From NCBI GenBank assembly GCA_015680685.1, contig MNCI01005245.1, positions 920,879 through 984,878 on the forward strand: 64,000 nt of DNA, given 5' to 3'. This DNA comes from Gnetum montanum (Eukaryota; Streptophyta; Gnetopsida; Gnetales; Gnetaceae). The position numbers and the translations under genes are program-made. The notes under the pieces were generated by a model that was not told where the DNA came from, did no database searches, and worked only from the letters and a program-made list of their open reading frames with translations. This document shows positions 1 through 12,019 of this stretch, piece after piece (the first letter of the stretch is position 1; each line of letters starts with the position of its first letter).

Positions 1-600
1 TCTTGAATTCCCCAATGAGCATGTCAAAAATATTAACAAGGTACTCAAAGAGGTCATAGTACATTTTGATAAAGCTTCAACTACTCATGGAGCAAGTGTA
101 GCTATCATCATGACATTACCCTTTGGTGAGATTTAATCTTTCACTTATCATTTCCAATTTTAATGCACCAACAACATAGTAGAGTACGAAGGAATAATCA
201 AAGAAATGATGGTAGCTTGTAACCAACGAATTACATGTTTAATGATAAAAGTTGATTCACAACTAGTGGTTAACAAAGTAACTAAGCTCTACACTTGCAA
301 AGCCAAACATTTATAATCTTATTTCAACCTAGCTAAAAAACTCATGTCATAGTTTATAGATGTTAGTATCCAATATATTCCTCAAGTTGAGAACACCTTA
401 GCTGATGCCATTACCACTATAGCTCTAAGTGTGACATCAAATGTGTTTAGCAAGTTGTCTTTCTTGATTAAGAATGTGCTCTTCCCATCACATAGAACAT
501 TGAAGGTATCTCTATAGCCACCATTAACAATGTTTCTCAAAAAGAGTGGTATGATGACATTAGGTTTTACCTAATGCATGGTGAACCTTTACAAAAGCTA
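1..600 (+). pseudogene. Tat-lineage second (archaeal-type) RNase H remnant, element C1
   Basis: Frames read from here match the extra RNase H that Tat-type Ty3/gypsy elements carry between reverse transcriptase-RNase H and integrase: an FDKAST start, a VEYEG block, a DSQLVVN block and a late ADA block, in the normal order. The domain would help remove the RNA strand during cDNA synthesis. Several in-frame stops are visible, for example TAA near 134 and TAA near 164, so the copy is dead. The element enters from beyond the left window edge. An inverted, clearly related copy lies at 13196-13811. Confidence 0.75.
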
Positions 601-616
601 AATACTGCTTAAAAGG

Positions 617-1788
617 ATGCTATACATAAAAGATCAAAATAATACATCATTGTATCCAATAATACATTATGTTGAAGGTCTTACAATGGATGTATTATTG
701 GTATGCTTGAGTCAAGCAAAACTCCACATGGTCCTTGAACAGGTACACGAGGGCATATGTGGAGGACATATAGGACCTAAAGCCATCGCCACAAAGATTA
801 GATGCTTAGGATAGTATTGGTCCTATATGGAAAGCAATTACTTACATAGGGTTAATACTTGTGACATCTGTTAATGGTATAGTAACCTCATACACATGCC
901 ACTAACTAAGTTACACACTACTTAGATTACATGGTCGTTCTAACTATGAGGAATTAATATATTTGGACCTATAACTCCTAAGTATTCTATAGGGCATAGC
1001 TTCATCATCATTGCAACCAAGTACTTCACAAAGTGGGTTGAAGCTATCCCTATAAGGAAAACACAACACAACAAGTTTATAAATTTGTGTTAGATAACAT
1101 AGTATCCCATTTTGGCCTATCTTTGATAATTATTCCATATAATAAATCATAATATAGTAGCTGAGAGATGCAACCCTTTTATCAACAATTAAATATTAAG
1201 TATTCGTTTTCATCACCATACTATCCACAAGCTAATGGCCCAGTTGAAGCTAGCAACAAAGTCATTGTAAACCTCCTTAAGAAAATGTTAAATAATGATA
1301 AATGTAAATGACATGAACAACTTTTGTATGCCCTTTGGGCTTATAGGCCAATCTTTAGAACTACAACTAGTGCCACCTAGTATAGCCTTGTTTATGGATC
1401 TGAAGCTATTTTACCTCTTGAATTGCAGGTTTCATCATTAAGGGTAGCTCTATCTAACTTAATCAATGATGAGCAGAATAAGGAGTTGCATATCATTGAC
1501 CTCGATTCAGTGGATGAACAACAAATACAAAATACTAGTCAACATCAAATGATATTAAGAGAAGTAGAAGTAATAACATTGTCATGATCTAAATTGGTGG
1601 AAAGTCAAGGAAGGAGACACAATCTTAAACATCGTATGCGAACATGCAGATAAATTCTTCACCAATTTAGAAGGGCCTTTATTAATCAACAAAGCTTATG
1701 ATAACAAAACATTGAAGTTGGCGTAGATGGATGGGAATGAATTGACCAATCCAATTAAGCATTTCTATCTCAAATCTTATTATATCTA
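617..1788 (+). pseudogene. Tat-lineage integrase remnant, element C1
   Basis: The zinc-binding N-terminus (VHEGICGGHIGP, then TCDIC) is followed by a core with FGPITP and KWVEAIP, then SSPYYPQANGPVEA around the catalytic glutamate and a VYGSEAILPLELQV block, ending in a C-terminal GNELTN segment. The position of the second catalytic Asp reads IPYNKS, so that residue is lost. There are several stops, a frameshift near 1070 and further damage near 1560. The family normally joins element cDNA to host DNA. The first open stretch is 617-814. Confidence 0.8.
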
Positions 1789-2371
1789 ACATTGACCTAT
1801 TTTCTTGTAGTATTTTTTTGCATTTATTTATAGGTTTAAATGGATGATTGACATTACTAACCTCAGTCACCTACAACAAGTAAGCCTACATAACATCTCA
1901 TCTCTCTTTTTTTTTTGGCATCTCAAAAGACTGTAAACTTTGTACAAATATGTTAAACAAGATACAAATTTTTTATGTCCTACCAGTTATAATCAAGGTG
2001 GCCTATATCTTCTTATTGTCACATGTAAACTTATGTAACCTCTTGTAATCATATGTATTCTTTGACATTTTTTATTACCCTATTAGAGTTGTGCTTATAA
2101 GATGAGCCTAAAGTCATCACAAATGTGTGAATCATCATGGTGGTGAGTTATCATGGGACCATAATGCATGAGATTTGGCTAGTTTGTTTGATCTTGTCAA
2201 TAGAGTTTAATTCACATTATCTTCCTTACCCCTCTTAAGCCATAACCCTATAGCCAAATTGTAGCTTTTCTTACCTTGATAACAATGAAAACCTATGTTT
2301 GATGTTCATGCACCATGGTCATGTAGCATCCTCTTCTATGAGCTCCATGAATCAAGTTCACTGAATGTAAC
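1789..2371 (+). other. 3' untranslated region of element C1
   Basis: No coding signal is visible. The stretch includes a T-run and is matched in reverse orientation by 11396-12019. It is cut abruptly at 2371 by a family A LTR that begins TGATGAG. Confidence 0.6.
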
Positions 2372-3231
2372 TGATGAGTCATGAATTTGCATATAGCCAT
2401 GATATCGCATCCATGATAACGCATCCACGATATTGCACCCATGAAATCGCATCTGTGGTATCACAGCTAACGCGATATCACGTACGTGATATCGTAGCTT
2501 GTCTCCTCATCTATCAATAAGAGGTACACAGATCCGATAGGTAGCTTTTTGTCAATTTTAGTTTAAGTGTTAAAGTTTTAGTTTTCCTGTTCCTCTCAAT
2601 GTATGCCCGCAGTGTGCTGATTGTAATTATACGACATCCTTTATTCGAGTCTGAAGTAATTGGATACACACATGACTAGAAATAAAGATCAAGATTACTT
2701 CATCATTGCAGCATTCACTTAGTTTAATCATTTAATTAATTATTATTTACTACTTTCATAGTTAATCTCTCTCTCACCCTTAAACTCCTATTAAACTTAG
2801 AATGAGTATGACTTGATTACGAGCACTTAAGTGTGACTACTTGGTAACTCAGTAGTGTACCTAGGATCTGCACTTGGTAATCCGAGTGGTAATCGTACAC
2901 GAAGTCCAAGGTGTGTACGGATAATCAAGGAATGGATGCACATCACACTTAGGCTAGCTAGACTCTCTCTCACCCTTCTCTCTTAGCTTAGTTAATATTA
3001 TCTTCCATTGCCTTCAAGAGTAGCATTAGGTTAGAAACAAATCATACCCCTCACTCTGGACTAAACCATATGTGACAAAGCTAATACTAGTCCAAGTGGG
3101 AAGACTGCAAACTACGACCTAAGGCTAACTGTCTAGATGCCACAACTAGTTTGCCTATGGAGTTCGAACAGATCGCACATGTAATGCTCGTATTCGTATG
3201 GTTGAGTGTAGGGGTACCTTGCCACTCATCA
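2372..3231 (+). mobile_element. Family A LTR 1
   Basis: The 860 bp unit starts TGATGAGTCATG and ends CCACTCATCA, so it has TG...CA termini, and it is followed directly by a primer-binding site. The first 130 bp contain GATATCGC-type palindromes, including a perfect 22 bp palindrome at 2473-2494 made of CGATATCACGT and its reverse complement. A TATA-like tract (CTATCAATAAG) lies near 2508. The remainder is shared with LTRs at 37806, 52822 and 60368. Confidence 0.85.
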
Positions 3232-3232
3232 T

Positions 3233-3250
3233 TGGTACCATTTCTGAGGA
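3233..3250 (+). other. Primer-binding site, tRNA-Asp type
   Basis: The sequence TGGTACCATTTCTGAGGA follows the LTR by one base and resembles TGGCGCCGTTGCCGGGGA, the complement of the plant tRNA-Asp 3' end used by Athila/Tat elements. Equivalent sites follow the LTRs ending at 8668 and 49666. Confidence 0.7.
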
Positions 3251-3372
3251 CAGTGCTAGTTATCTAGATTAGTTATATCATACAAGGTCGTTGTATAGGA
3301 ATTAACAATATATCTTTTAGGAAGAAATAATTATAAAAATTCACATATAAATTCACATACAATTTCACAACC

Positions 3373-5373
3373 ATGCCTCTCCTACAAGACTATGATAATG
3401 CCATACCTAGTAAGGAAATTCATTGGAGAACCGATGAATTATATGACAATGAAGATTGGAGTATGCAATCTAAGGTGGGGGTTTCTTATAAACATAAACG
3501 AAGGCAACAGCGTCCCAACACACAAAGGCATAACTTACTTGATGACGATGAACCCCCACTAGCCACTACAAGCCTAACGCAAATATAAGAGGCTATTTGA
3601 ATCTTACATAGGCATCGTAAAGAGAGCTATCTACCCAAGCTCGATTTAAACAACTTCCCTAATTTTTCAAGAGGCTATGACTTAGATCCACATCAACATT
3701 TACAAGCCTTCTACAATGCCTGCGCATGGAACAACATTGATAATGGTTGGCAAAAACTCAAGCTCTTCCCTATGACACTTTTTGGCCAAGAAAAAGTATG
3801 GTATAGATCATTAAAACAAAATTCAATACGACGTTGGTCAACAATGGTAGAACTCTTTAATGAAAAATATCAAACCTATGCAAGAGTATCAACCTTGAGG
3901 AAACAAATCCAAGGATGGAAACAAGCACAACATGAACCCTTCGACATGGCCTTAGAAAGATATTACGCATTGTTAAATAACTGTCCAGGCCATGGGTTCT
4001 CTGAGGAAAGGCTAATGTACCATATCATTGATGGGCTACGTAATGAAACAAGAGAGACCCTAGGGATGTATGCCCAAGGACAGCTATAAAAACTACGAAC
4101 CCATTAAGTCCAAGAGCTTATTAAGTGGATAGCAAAAGAAGAAGGAGAAATGGCTAGATGGGAGAGTGTTGAAAAACATCAATAGGACCAAAATTTCAAC
4201 TTAACAAAGGTCCATGATCATAAAAAGGAGAAATAGAATTATCACAAGGAGAAAGAACCATCTTTGCCAGTACAATAATCATTAGAGGAAGTCAAGGCAA
4301 AGATCAATAAGATGTTGGAATGGACATATAAAAAGTGTGGAGAAGTTATTGATATTATTGGAGATAGAGTTTTGACAACCCAAGAAGTAGAACAGAATAT
4401 CATTAGACATTCAGAAAGAAGGAATGAAGAAAATAAGAGCTCAACTGCCAATCATATGTATGAATGCAACATATGCCTATACGATCATCCCAAGCACCAA
4501 TGCCCAATCTTGTTACACTTAAATGAGCATTGGGGAAGCACGTTACATCCAGAGTTCCTATAGAGATATTGTGTTCAATCATAGTGGCGAAAATCCTAGT
4601 CGTGGAGGAATCCACCCCTAAATTGGATACACCCTTCATATTATCCAAATCCAAATGCTTATCTAGTTCAACATCTTGTTTCTCCAACTGGGCCAACATA
4701 CTCTATCTCACCACATTACCATTCTCCACAATACTATCAGGCCATCTCCTCAACACCACCACCACCTTGTGCATCTTACACTTCTTCCAATTTTTAACAT
4801 TCTCATCCTTTTCCTCCTTATACATTGCCACCAACTATTCCTAAGGTGTTTTCACCACAACAACAACCCACGAACATTACTTATGCTACTACTTTCAATA
4901 GTAGTGAGAGACCTCAGCAACATCGAAGGCATCCCTTCTTTAGAAATGACCCTAGAAAGGGACAACATAATTCCAAGGCCACTGCATCCTCCGACTTAGC
5001 ACAAGTCCAACACTATGATGCACCCTTATCTTCGAACCCAACGCTTCATGGTACTTCATCAGGGCCACCAACTAACACTCCAACAACCATACGGCCCAAT
5101 GAACATAGTCATGGAAGGCAACATCCTGATCCTTGCATACCATCTAACGGTCCTAAATATCATAGTGGGTCCACTCATTATCCGAGAACTACATCGTATA
5201 AATTGTCCCACTATGCTTACTACAATTAGGTGTGTGAACCCCGATGGGGTAAGTATGGCCAAGTTCCAATATTTCCAAACATGCAAGGATCCCCATCGTC
5301 ATTTATTAATCCTTGCCATCCTCAACCATTTAGCTATGAGGGATATCCCCCATTCTAATAGCAAGCAGGATTA
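3373..5373 (+). pseudogene. Athila/Tat-like gag, first copy
   Basis: One reading frame runs from ATG at 3373 to about 5360 with stops but no frameshift that I can see. It has a charged N-terminus, then a Retrotrans_gag core (FPMTL, VWYRSLKQNSI, FNEKYQTYARV, ALERYYALLNNCPGHGF), a knuckle-like CNICLYDHPKHQC at about 4466-4504 and a Pro/His/Gln-rich tail. It would form the particle that packages element RNA. Stops occur near 3586, 4087, 4107, 4561 and elsewhere. No protease or reverse transcriptase follows. The protein is collinear with the copy at 53979-55579. Confidence 0.85.
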
Positions 5374-5504
5374 ATAAATACTTTTCATTTTCTTTAATTT
5401 TATAACTTTTTGTTTTCAAGTTTTTCATTTTTCAATTTCTTGTTTTATCTTTTTGTCTTTTTGTCTCTTTACATTTTTATAAGTAATCTCATCTATGAAA
5501 AAAA

Positions 5505-5810
5505 NNNNNNNNNNNNNNNNNNNNNNNNNNNNNNNNNNNNNNNNNNNNNNNNNNNNNNNNNNNNNNNNNNNNNNNNNNNNNNNNNNNNNNNNNNNNNNNN
5601 NNNNNNNNNNNNNNNNNNNNNNNNNNNNNNNNNNNNNNNNNNNNNNNNNNNNNNNNNNNNNNNNNNNNNNNNNNNNNNNNNNNNNNNNNNNNNNNNNNNN
5701 NNNNNNNNNNNNNNNNNNNNNNNNNNNNNNNNNNNNNNNNNNNNNNNNNNNNNNNNNNNNNNNNNNNNNNNNNNNNNNNNNNNNNNNNNNNNNNNNNNNN
5801 NNNNNNNNNN
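5505..5810. other. Assembly gap (306 N)
   Basis: This is a run of N. Open frames crossing it are artefacts. The equivalent interval of the related copy is around 55690-56165. Confidence 0.99.
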
Positions 5811-6984
5811 CACAAAACAAAAATTACTCCTCCCTTGAACAGAACGCCAAGTGATCGTACGCCTTGTTGTTATGGTAGTCTCATAGTTGCTCATCATGGC
5901 ATGAAACAATGTGATGTCACTAGTTAGAGGAATGGACTTGGTCTTAATCTTGGAACGATGGGTTAATGACACATTAATCATGCTTTACACGCAGGATTCA
6001 TTGTGCCCTAGGTCAGTTACCTCATGTCCCAATCTCTACGATCCCTTCTATACTTTGTCTCATCTCACTGTTTGTGTAATTGTTGCTCTTGTCTTGTCTA
6101 GCATAGAATTCTTACCTCATTCCGGTGATATTTACATGTGTGTGTTTGTGGAACCAATCCAGATTACATTTAACCCTTCAAGTGCCCACGGACACTTTTA
6201 AGTGTGGTTACACAAGGGCATTATAGGTTGGAACCTGCTTTGGGGAGGACCCACTTATGTAATATTTTATACATGGCATAGCTCACACACACCATTTATT
6301 ACCCTCAACGTATTATTCATGATATTCTTTCCCTTATTACTATCCCTCTGAATTTTAACATTCCTATGAACCATCACATAGCCTTTTTCTCTACCATCTG
6401 AGGTCCTTATTGATAAATTTCACACCATCATAATTTTCATGCCTTCACAACTAGTTGAATTACCCTAGAACCCTTTAACAATCGTCCAGATGTCCTTAGT
6501 TTACATCATTTAATTTCAAAGATATATTAAAAATTTGGTACATTCTCTAAGTGCCTTAACTTCGATGAAAATATATATACGAGACCCCCCTATGCTAATC
6601 AACATCATTTGCAACTATTCACGGAAGGGAAGTTTTTCAAATTCCTTTCTATGACTCACGATTGCACATCCCTTGCTTTCATATCCATAACTCGCTCACT
6701 GGTACTCTGATTTTCATTCCATTCGATCCTACTTGAACCCGAAGTGTTTAGCTTAGTCGTGGGGGAGGGGCACACTCCGAATAGTGCATAAATTTTTTGA
6801 AATTCATCATCACCTGAAGGACATCTTTAAGGATAATTAGTTGTAAAATTAAGAATAAAATGTGTCAAAAACAATTTCATCCCCTTAGATATACCAGAAA
6901 ATTAAATTTGGAAACCACTTAAGCAAAGAGGACTTAACATTATAATCTTTCAAGGACATGTTCTTCCAATAATTAACATCACAT
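5811..6984 (+). other. Non-coding spacer between gag and second ORF, family A
   Basis: The stretch is collinear with 56160-57390 of the second copy, including a block near 6750 that reads GTCGTGGGGGAGGGGCACAC. A TATATATA-like tract near 6570-6580 is where the other copy has a palindrome and TATA box, but the palindrome is not recognisable here. No protein-coding signal was found. Confidence 0.6.
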
Positions 6985-7640
6985 GNTCATTTAGTGCCCA
7001 CCAAGAAGACCCTACTTCTGTACAATTAAGGCAGGCAAAAGGAGGAGTTGCTGCAGCATCTGAATAGGGATGATATCTCATGCTAACCTAGGATTGTATT
7101 TAAACCATCCATGAAAGGTCCATATTCACTGTAGTGATCATGGAATTAAACTTTGGACCTTTCACAGAATTTTCTCCAAAGGCCATTAGGGATCACCTCA
7201 AAGGATCCCCATTATGGCCTACCCTCTCTGAAAGCAGTGCCTGGTACTTAGGGGAAACGTACCAATTTTGGCACAATAAAGAAGAAGGCACCACGGTTAA
7301 CGATTGTGGTGTGACTGTTAACTTCTCTATTCAAGCCATTTCGGAAGTATTAAACCTTCCGAATACAAAGCCAAAGGTTTCTTAAAACTAGTTGCACACT
7401 TTCAAAACTAAGAAACTTAATAAACTATTGACAGAGAACAAAAGGGTGGTGGAAGAAAAAGAGAAGGCTGACTGGGATGCCTCTATGGCAGAAGCGCAAA
7501 CTTATGCACATGCTAAGGCACTCAAGGCCTTACAAGAGGAGAAACTTCAGGCCATACTTTGATGCCATCAAATCCCAAAACCTGGAGTGCAAGAAAAGGG
7601 AAAGACACCCATGGAGGAGCCACCACCACTAGGAACTACA
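6985..7640 (+). pseudogene. Second-ORF remnant of family A, internally deleted
   Basis: The piece at 7134-7385 matches 57694-57935 of the other copy (ELNFGPFTEF, YLGETYQFWHNKEEGTTV, CGVTVNFSIQAISEVLNLP). It then jumps straight to the coiled-coil end (NKRVVEEKEKADWDASMAEA) and finishes with MEEPPPLGTT and a stop. About 2 kb present in the other copy is absent, so this is a deletion derivative. It preserves Trp and Gln codons where the other copy has TGA and TAG. Its function is unknown; the N-terminal part resembles plant transposon-associated domains. Confidence 0.7.
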
Positions 7641-7814
7641 TGAGTTCCATCCAATTTTGTAATCATAGGATATTCTTTTGTGTTGTGTCTTAATTGTGTT
7701 CCGACTCCACACTGTGGCATGAATCCATTCTAGCCAGTCAATAATCCCATACCTATCCACTATGTAATCAATGGAGCTTTTTCTCACTTTAACTCAAGGA
7801 CAAGTTTTCATTTA

Positions 7815-7826
7815 GTCATGGGGGTA
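7815..7826 (+). other. Polypurine tract before LTR 2
   Basis: GTCATGGGGGTA sits immediately before TGATGATTC. Near-identical tracts precede the LTRs at 60368 and, in reverse, 63897. This would prime plus-strand DNA synthesis. Confidence 0.7.
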
Positions 7827-8668
7827 TGATGATTCATGAATTTGCTGATAGCCATGATAACGCACCCCCGATATCGCACCCGTGATGCAGCCTCAGTAAC
7901 ATATCCTCATCGATGCATGGGAGGGTTGGTTGATGTAGATACATCAACATTGATGCAATCATTGCCTATATAAATGCATGCACCCCTCATATTTATGAAA
8001 ATTTTTGGTTATAGAGTTAGCTAAATTCTTATAGTTTATTCCTTCTAGAGTTAGAATATTTTCCTCTGAGTGCTCTCAGCATGGATATATGAGATTGTAT
8101 GAGATTTTATTCGAATGCTCATGTACATAGACACATTGGCATGAACAACAATAAAATTGAGATTTCCTACATCCATTGCAGCACTTAGAATAGTTTATTT
8201 TTTCTTTTTAGTACTTTATTTTATAAGTAATTTACTTCCATGTTCTTAGTTAATTAATACAATTAATCATGAGCACATCAATATGACCACTTCAAGCATA
8301 ATGTAGTAATGCTTTGAGTAGTATTAGTATAAGTTTAAGATGTGTACAAAAAGTGGAATCGATTACTTCACGTTAGGTTAGATAACTTAGAAGAATTAGT
8401 TATTCAGTTTAATTACTAAATCTTCATTTTATCATTAAGCTATTAGGAGAAAATATAATAAAATAATTATAAAATTACATATCTTATTCCTTAACCATAC
8501 GCATAGTTAGACACAAGTGTGGATTAAAAAGACAACAACTTGCAACTCCATGATTCACTATTAGGAATATTAACTAGTTAGGTAACTAAATTTACAAAAT
8601 TCAATTAGATCACTGATGAACACTTTTGATTTGTATGGTTGGGTGTAGGGTGTACCCACTGCTCATCA
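7827..8668 (+). mobile_element. Family A LTR 2
   Basis: The unit starts TGATGATTCATG and ends GCTCATCA. A TATA box (TATATAAA) lies at 7967-7974. Only one clear GATATCGC palindrome remains. After the first 50 bp or so it differs widely from LTR 1, so the two do not look like the pair of a single insertion. It has a purine tract on its left and a primer site on its right, so it could be both a 3' LTR and a 5' LTR. Confidence 0.8.
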
Positions 8669-8669
8669 T

Positions 8670-8687
8670 TGGTGTCATTGCAAGGAC
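8670..8687 (+). other. Primer-binding site after LTR 2
   Basis: TGGTGTCATTGCAAGGAC resembles the tRNA-Asp primer site and follows the LTR end by one base. This indicates that a further element begins here. Confidence 0.6.
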
Positions 8688-9800
8688 TTAGTTTAGCCAA
8701 CTGCACTAAATATTATTAACTAGTGAGATTTTATAAAATTGTAGTAAGAAAAATAAAATATGAGATCATTTATAATAATATTATTATTATTATCTTAAGG
8801 CACACTTAAGACACACTACTAAAATGGGTTTTGCTCACTGGAATGAGTCTCTACTACATGGGGACAAATCCAATAGGTAATAGAAAAGGATATAAAGGAC
8901 TACTAAAGAAAAGCCTCAGTAGCTAAAAGTCATCTTTGCCCATTTGGATCCCTAGTATTTGGACTTCATCTTTATTCTTCACTAGGAGAACTAATTATGC
9001 TTAAGAGATATGGATGATAGCATTGTGTTACCTCCTAATTAGTCCATTCCCACCATGCTCATGATCCAACTCATGAGATTGGGCATTGAAATAGTATAGC
9101 ATGAGTATGAAATTACAAATCAAATCTCTAAGGACTATCAACCTACAAAAGTGTAGCTCCTAAAAGAAAAATGCATGGAGGCCTACTATGAAGCCTCCAA
9201 AGGTAAATGACTCCTACCACCATTATTCCTATAATCACATAAAGAGGGCAAGGATTTCTTTTCGAAGCACTCTCAACACATGAATTCTCCTTCTTTTTTT
9301 GAGAAAGACACCTTTCATCAATGGTTGTAGTCAACCCTAGCGAACCTTGGTGAGTGGAAGAAAAGAACTAAAGGCCAAAGAATCTCAAAAGATAAGACTT
9401 CTAGTTGGTCATCCAAGAACAAGGAGAATGATAAAGAGAAGGATAAAGATAAAAAGAATGATTAGAACAAGGACCAAAAGAGAAGGATTGGAAGGCACTA
9501 TTCTTCTAGTCCTTTACCTTCACCATCCTCTTTATCATCAAATTCTGATAAGAGTCATGGTAGAGGCAAAGATATGGGAGATCAAGATTAAGATGAAGAT
9601 GATGGAAGGTTCCATCATGATGATATGAACTGAGATGGGAGTCAACATAGAGAGGAATAATAGCATCACTAAGAAATGAGGTATAGCAGAACTTTCCATA
9701 GGAGTTGTAGTGACAAAAAAATTCAACATTGGAAGAACCAAAAATTCCATGAAAAATAATTTAACTCTAGAATCCATAGGTCTCGAAAGGATATGATGCA
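8688..9800 (+). pseudogene. Truncated gag N-terminal region, family A (48.8 kb subtype)
   Basis: Frames show a charged N-terminal gag region: Lys/Asp-rich near 9410-9470, then a Ser/Pro stretch (SSSPLPSPSSLSS) and a GRGKDMGDQD tract. The same layout is present at 49860-50720, where it precedes the gag core. Here the core is missing and the element stops near 9800. Multiple stops are present. Confidence 0.5.
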
Positions 9801-11395
9801 CCTAAAATAGCCTTGTTGATCACTTGAGGACCTAGGGGGTCCATTACCGAATATGTAAACTTAAATGATTAAAACATGTAAAATAGTGATCAAAGCACTA
9901 AATCTGTGAATAAAGAGAGAACGAGACAAATGTAGTGAAACAAAGAAGACTGTAAACTTTGTATGAAATTTTATAAAAAATTATGGAAATGAAAGTTCAA
10001 AGAGTACAAATTTTGGACTTTAAAAAGACTGAGAGCAAAAATATTCTTAAGGCTTAATGCAGATGGTAGGGTATGTTTTGCAATTAGATTCGCACTTATC
10101 TACTTCAATTAATTTTCTCCTAAATTTTTTCTGCCATAGGTTCTCTTTCTTCACAATGATCTATGGTAGAGGTAAGGCTATGAACTCTCAGATATTGCAC
10201 TGCTTTGAAAGTCTCAAGTTTAGTTGAATGTAAAATGATCAACAAAGTCCTAAAACTCCATTGATTCTTGCTTAAGTAGGCCATTAATTTTCTTATTCTT
10301 TTCTGATTTAATTTTTCCAAATTTCTAACATTTACCATGCATATTTGGACCATTTTCATCGTCCAAAACTGTAGCATATGAACTACCAACATTTTTGACT
10401 TTTTGGGCTTGAAAGACAAATGAATATGATACTTTTCACCATTCAAAACTTTACCATACGAGCCATCAACATGTGAGATTTTTGCTACCAAATTTGTAGC
10501 ATATTTTGGCTATTTTCATGTCCAAAATTATAATGTGTGGGCAATTTTAGCTCCACATACTATCCCACATACTAGCATAGCATGTGGGATAGTAATGTAT
10601 GGAGAAAAACCCCATTGTTTTCAATCATTTTAACCCTCACACGCTGGCATAAGTGAAATTCATAGCACGTGGGCTATAAATCTTACTATCTCACATTAAA
10701 AACGACCAAAATTTTATCAAAAATAAGGTGAAAATGTAGGATTTTTTATGGGAAACAAGGTAATTATTTATGCTCTTGGAATTCCCATCAAATTATAATG
10801 AAAATCTTCGTTATCAGGCTTCTTCTTCACAACATGAATTTTCTTTGAGGTATTTCATTGGCTCCTCTCTATTGATGTTTTAAGGATTGGCCCTAAAGAA
10901 ATCAACAAAGAATGTGAAACACCACCATAGATGCATCACCAACACATCCTCTCTACACTTGATTCGGTAGTTGTTGAATCATGCCAAGGAGTGCTCACAA
11001 TGGTGAACTAAGATCATGATAGGATGTCAAGAGTTTAGGATGAGATAATGGCTACATTAGCTATTGGAGTATGGTCACATGTGCTAACAAAGAATTCCAA
11101 ATGTTGACATCATGGCTATGGTATTGTTGAATGCGAAGGTCTTTGTGCTTCTTTCTCAAACTACTAGTTACTCAATGATGTCTCAAAGGAACTAACACTC
11201 CATTCTTAGGCTTCTTTGGCCACTCAAATCCTTCCTTTTTTGTTTAGAGCCATTTTTTTTACCTTAGGCTACTTTGGCCATTCTTGGCATTTTATCCCCC
11301 CTTTCCCTTTGCATGTTTTTGATAGGGGTGAAGCCTTCTTTGGGCTTCTATGTCAAGGTCGCATTTTGCTTCATTTTCTCACTAAATGAGATGTG
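9801..11395 (-). other. Unassigned retroelement flank, possibly 3' LTR of element C2
   Basis: The stretch lies where the 3' LTR of the minus-strand element C2 is expected, just beyond its 3' untranslated region. I see no coding domain. It contains the hairpin at 10551-10604 and a block near 10845-10925 that is related to the inserted piece at 16083-16914. A minus-strand open frame at 10120-10491 has no recognisable motif and I do not treat it as a gene. Confidence 0.35.
10551..10604. repeat. 54 nt inverted repeat (hairpin)
   Basis: The arm CTCCACATACTATCCCACAT pairs, with a few mismatches, with ATGTGGGATAGTAATGTATG and following bases across a short loop around CTAGCATAG. A weaker relative lies near 33365-33415. 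Confidence 0.6.
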
Positions 11396-12019
11396 TTACA
11401 TTCAGTGAACTTGATTCATGGAGCTCATAGAAGAGGATGCTACATGACCATGGTGCATGAACGTCAAACATAGGTTTTCATTGTTATCAAGGTAAGAAAA
11501 GCTACAATTTTGCTATAGGGTTATGGCTTAAGAGGGGTAAGGAAGATAATGTGAATTNTCTATAGGGTTATGGCTTAAGAGGGGTAAGGAAGATAATGTG
11601 AATTAAACTGTATTGACAAGATCAAACAAACTAGCCAAATCTCATGCATTACAGACCCATGATAACTCACCACCATGATGAGTCACACCTTTGTGATGAC
11701 TTTAGGCTCATCCTATAAGCACAACTCTAAGAGGGTAATCAAAAAAGTCAAAGAATATATATGATTACAAGAGGTTACATAAGTTTACATGTGAAAATAA
11801 GTAGATATAGGCCACCCTTATTATAATTGGTAGGACATGAAAAATTTGTATCTTGTTTAACATATTTGTACAAAGTTTACAATCTTTTGAGATGCCAAAA
11901 AAAAAGAGATGAGATGTCATGTAGGCTTACTTGTTGTAGGCCATTGAGGTTAGTAACGTCAATCATCCATTTAAACCCATAAATAAATGCAAACAAATAC
12001 TACAAGCAAATAGGTCAAT
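11396..12019 (-). other. 3' untranslated region of element C2
   Basis: This is the inverted counterpart of 1789-2371, starting with GTTACATTCAGTG where the other copy ends CACTGAATGTAAC. It carries no coding signal and includes the duplicated 45 bp at 11513-11604. Confidence 0.6.
11513..11604. other. 45 bp duplication around a single N (assembly artefact)
   Basis: The same 45 bp starting CTATAGGGTTATGGC occurs on either side of N at 11558. The inverted copy near 2220-2275 has it once. This is typical of two overlapping contig ends joined without merging. Confidence 0.85.

Noticed and set aside
2398-2494. GATATC sites as cloning or vector remnants
   Set aside because: They recur in diverged form in all seven LTRs of one family and in one internal site, with no vector sequence around.
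10120-10491. 123-codon minus-strand open frame
   Set aside because: No motif or homologous open frame elsewhere in the window; it lies in LTR-like sequence and overlaps recurrent short repeats.
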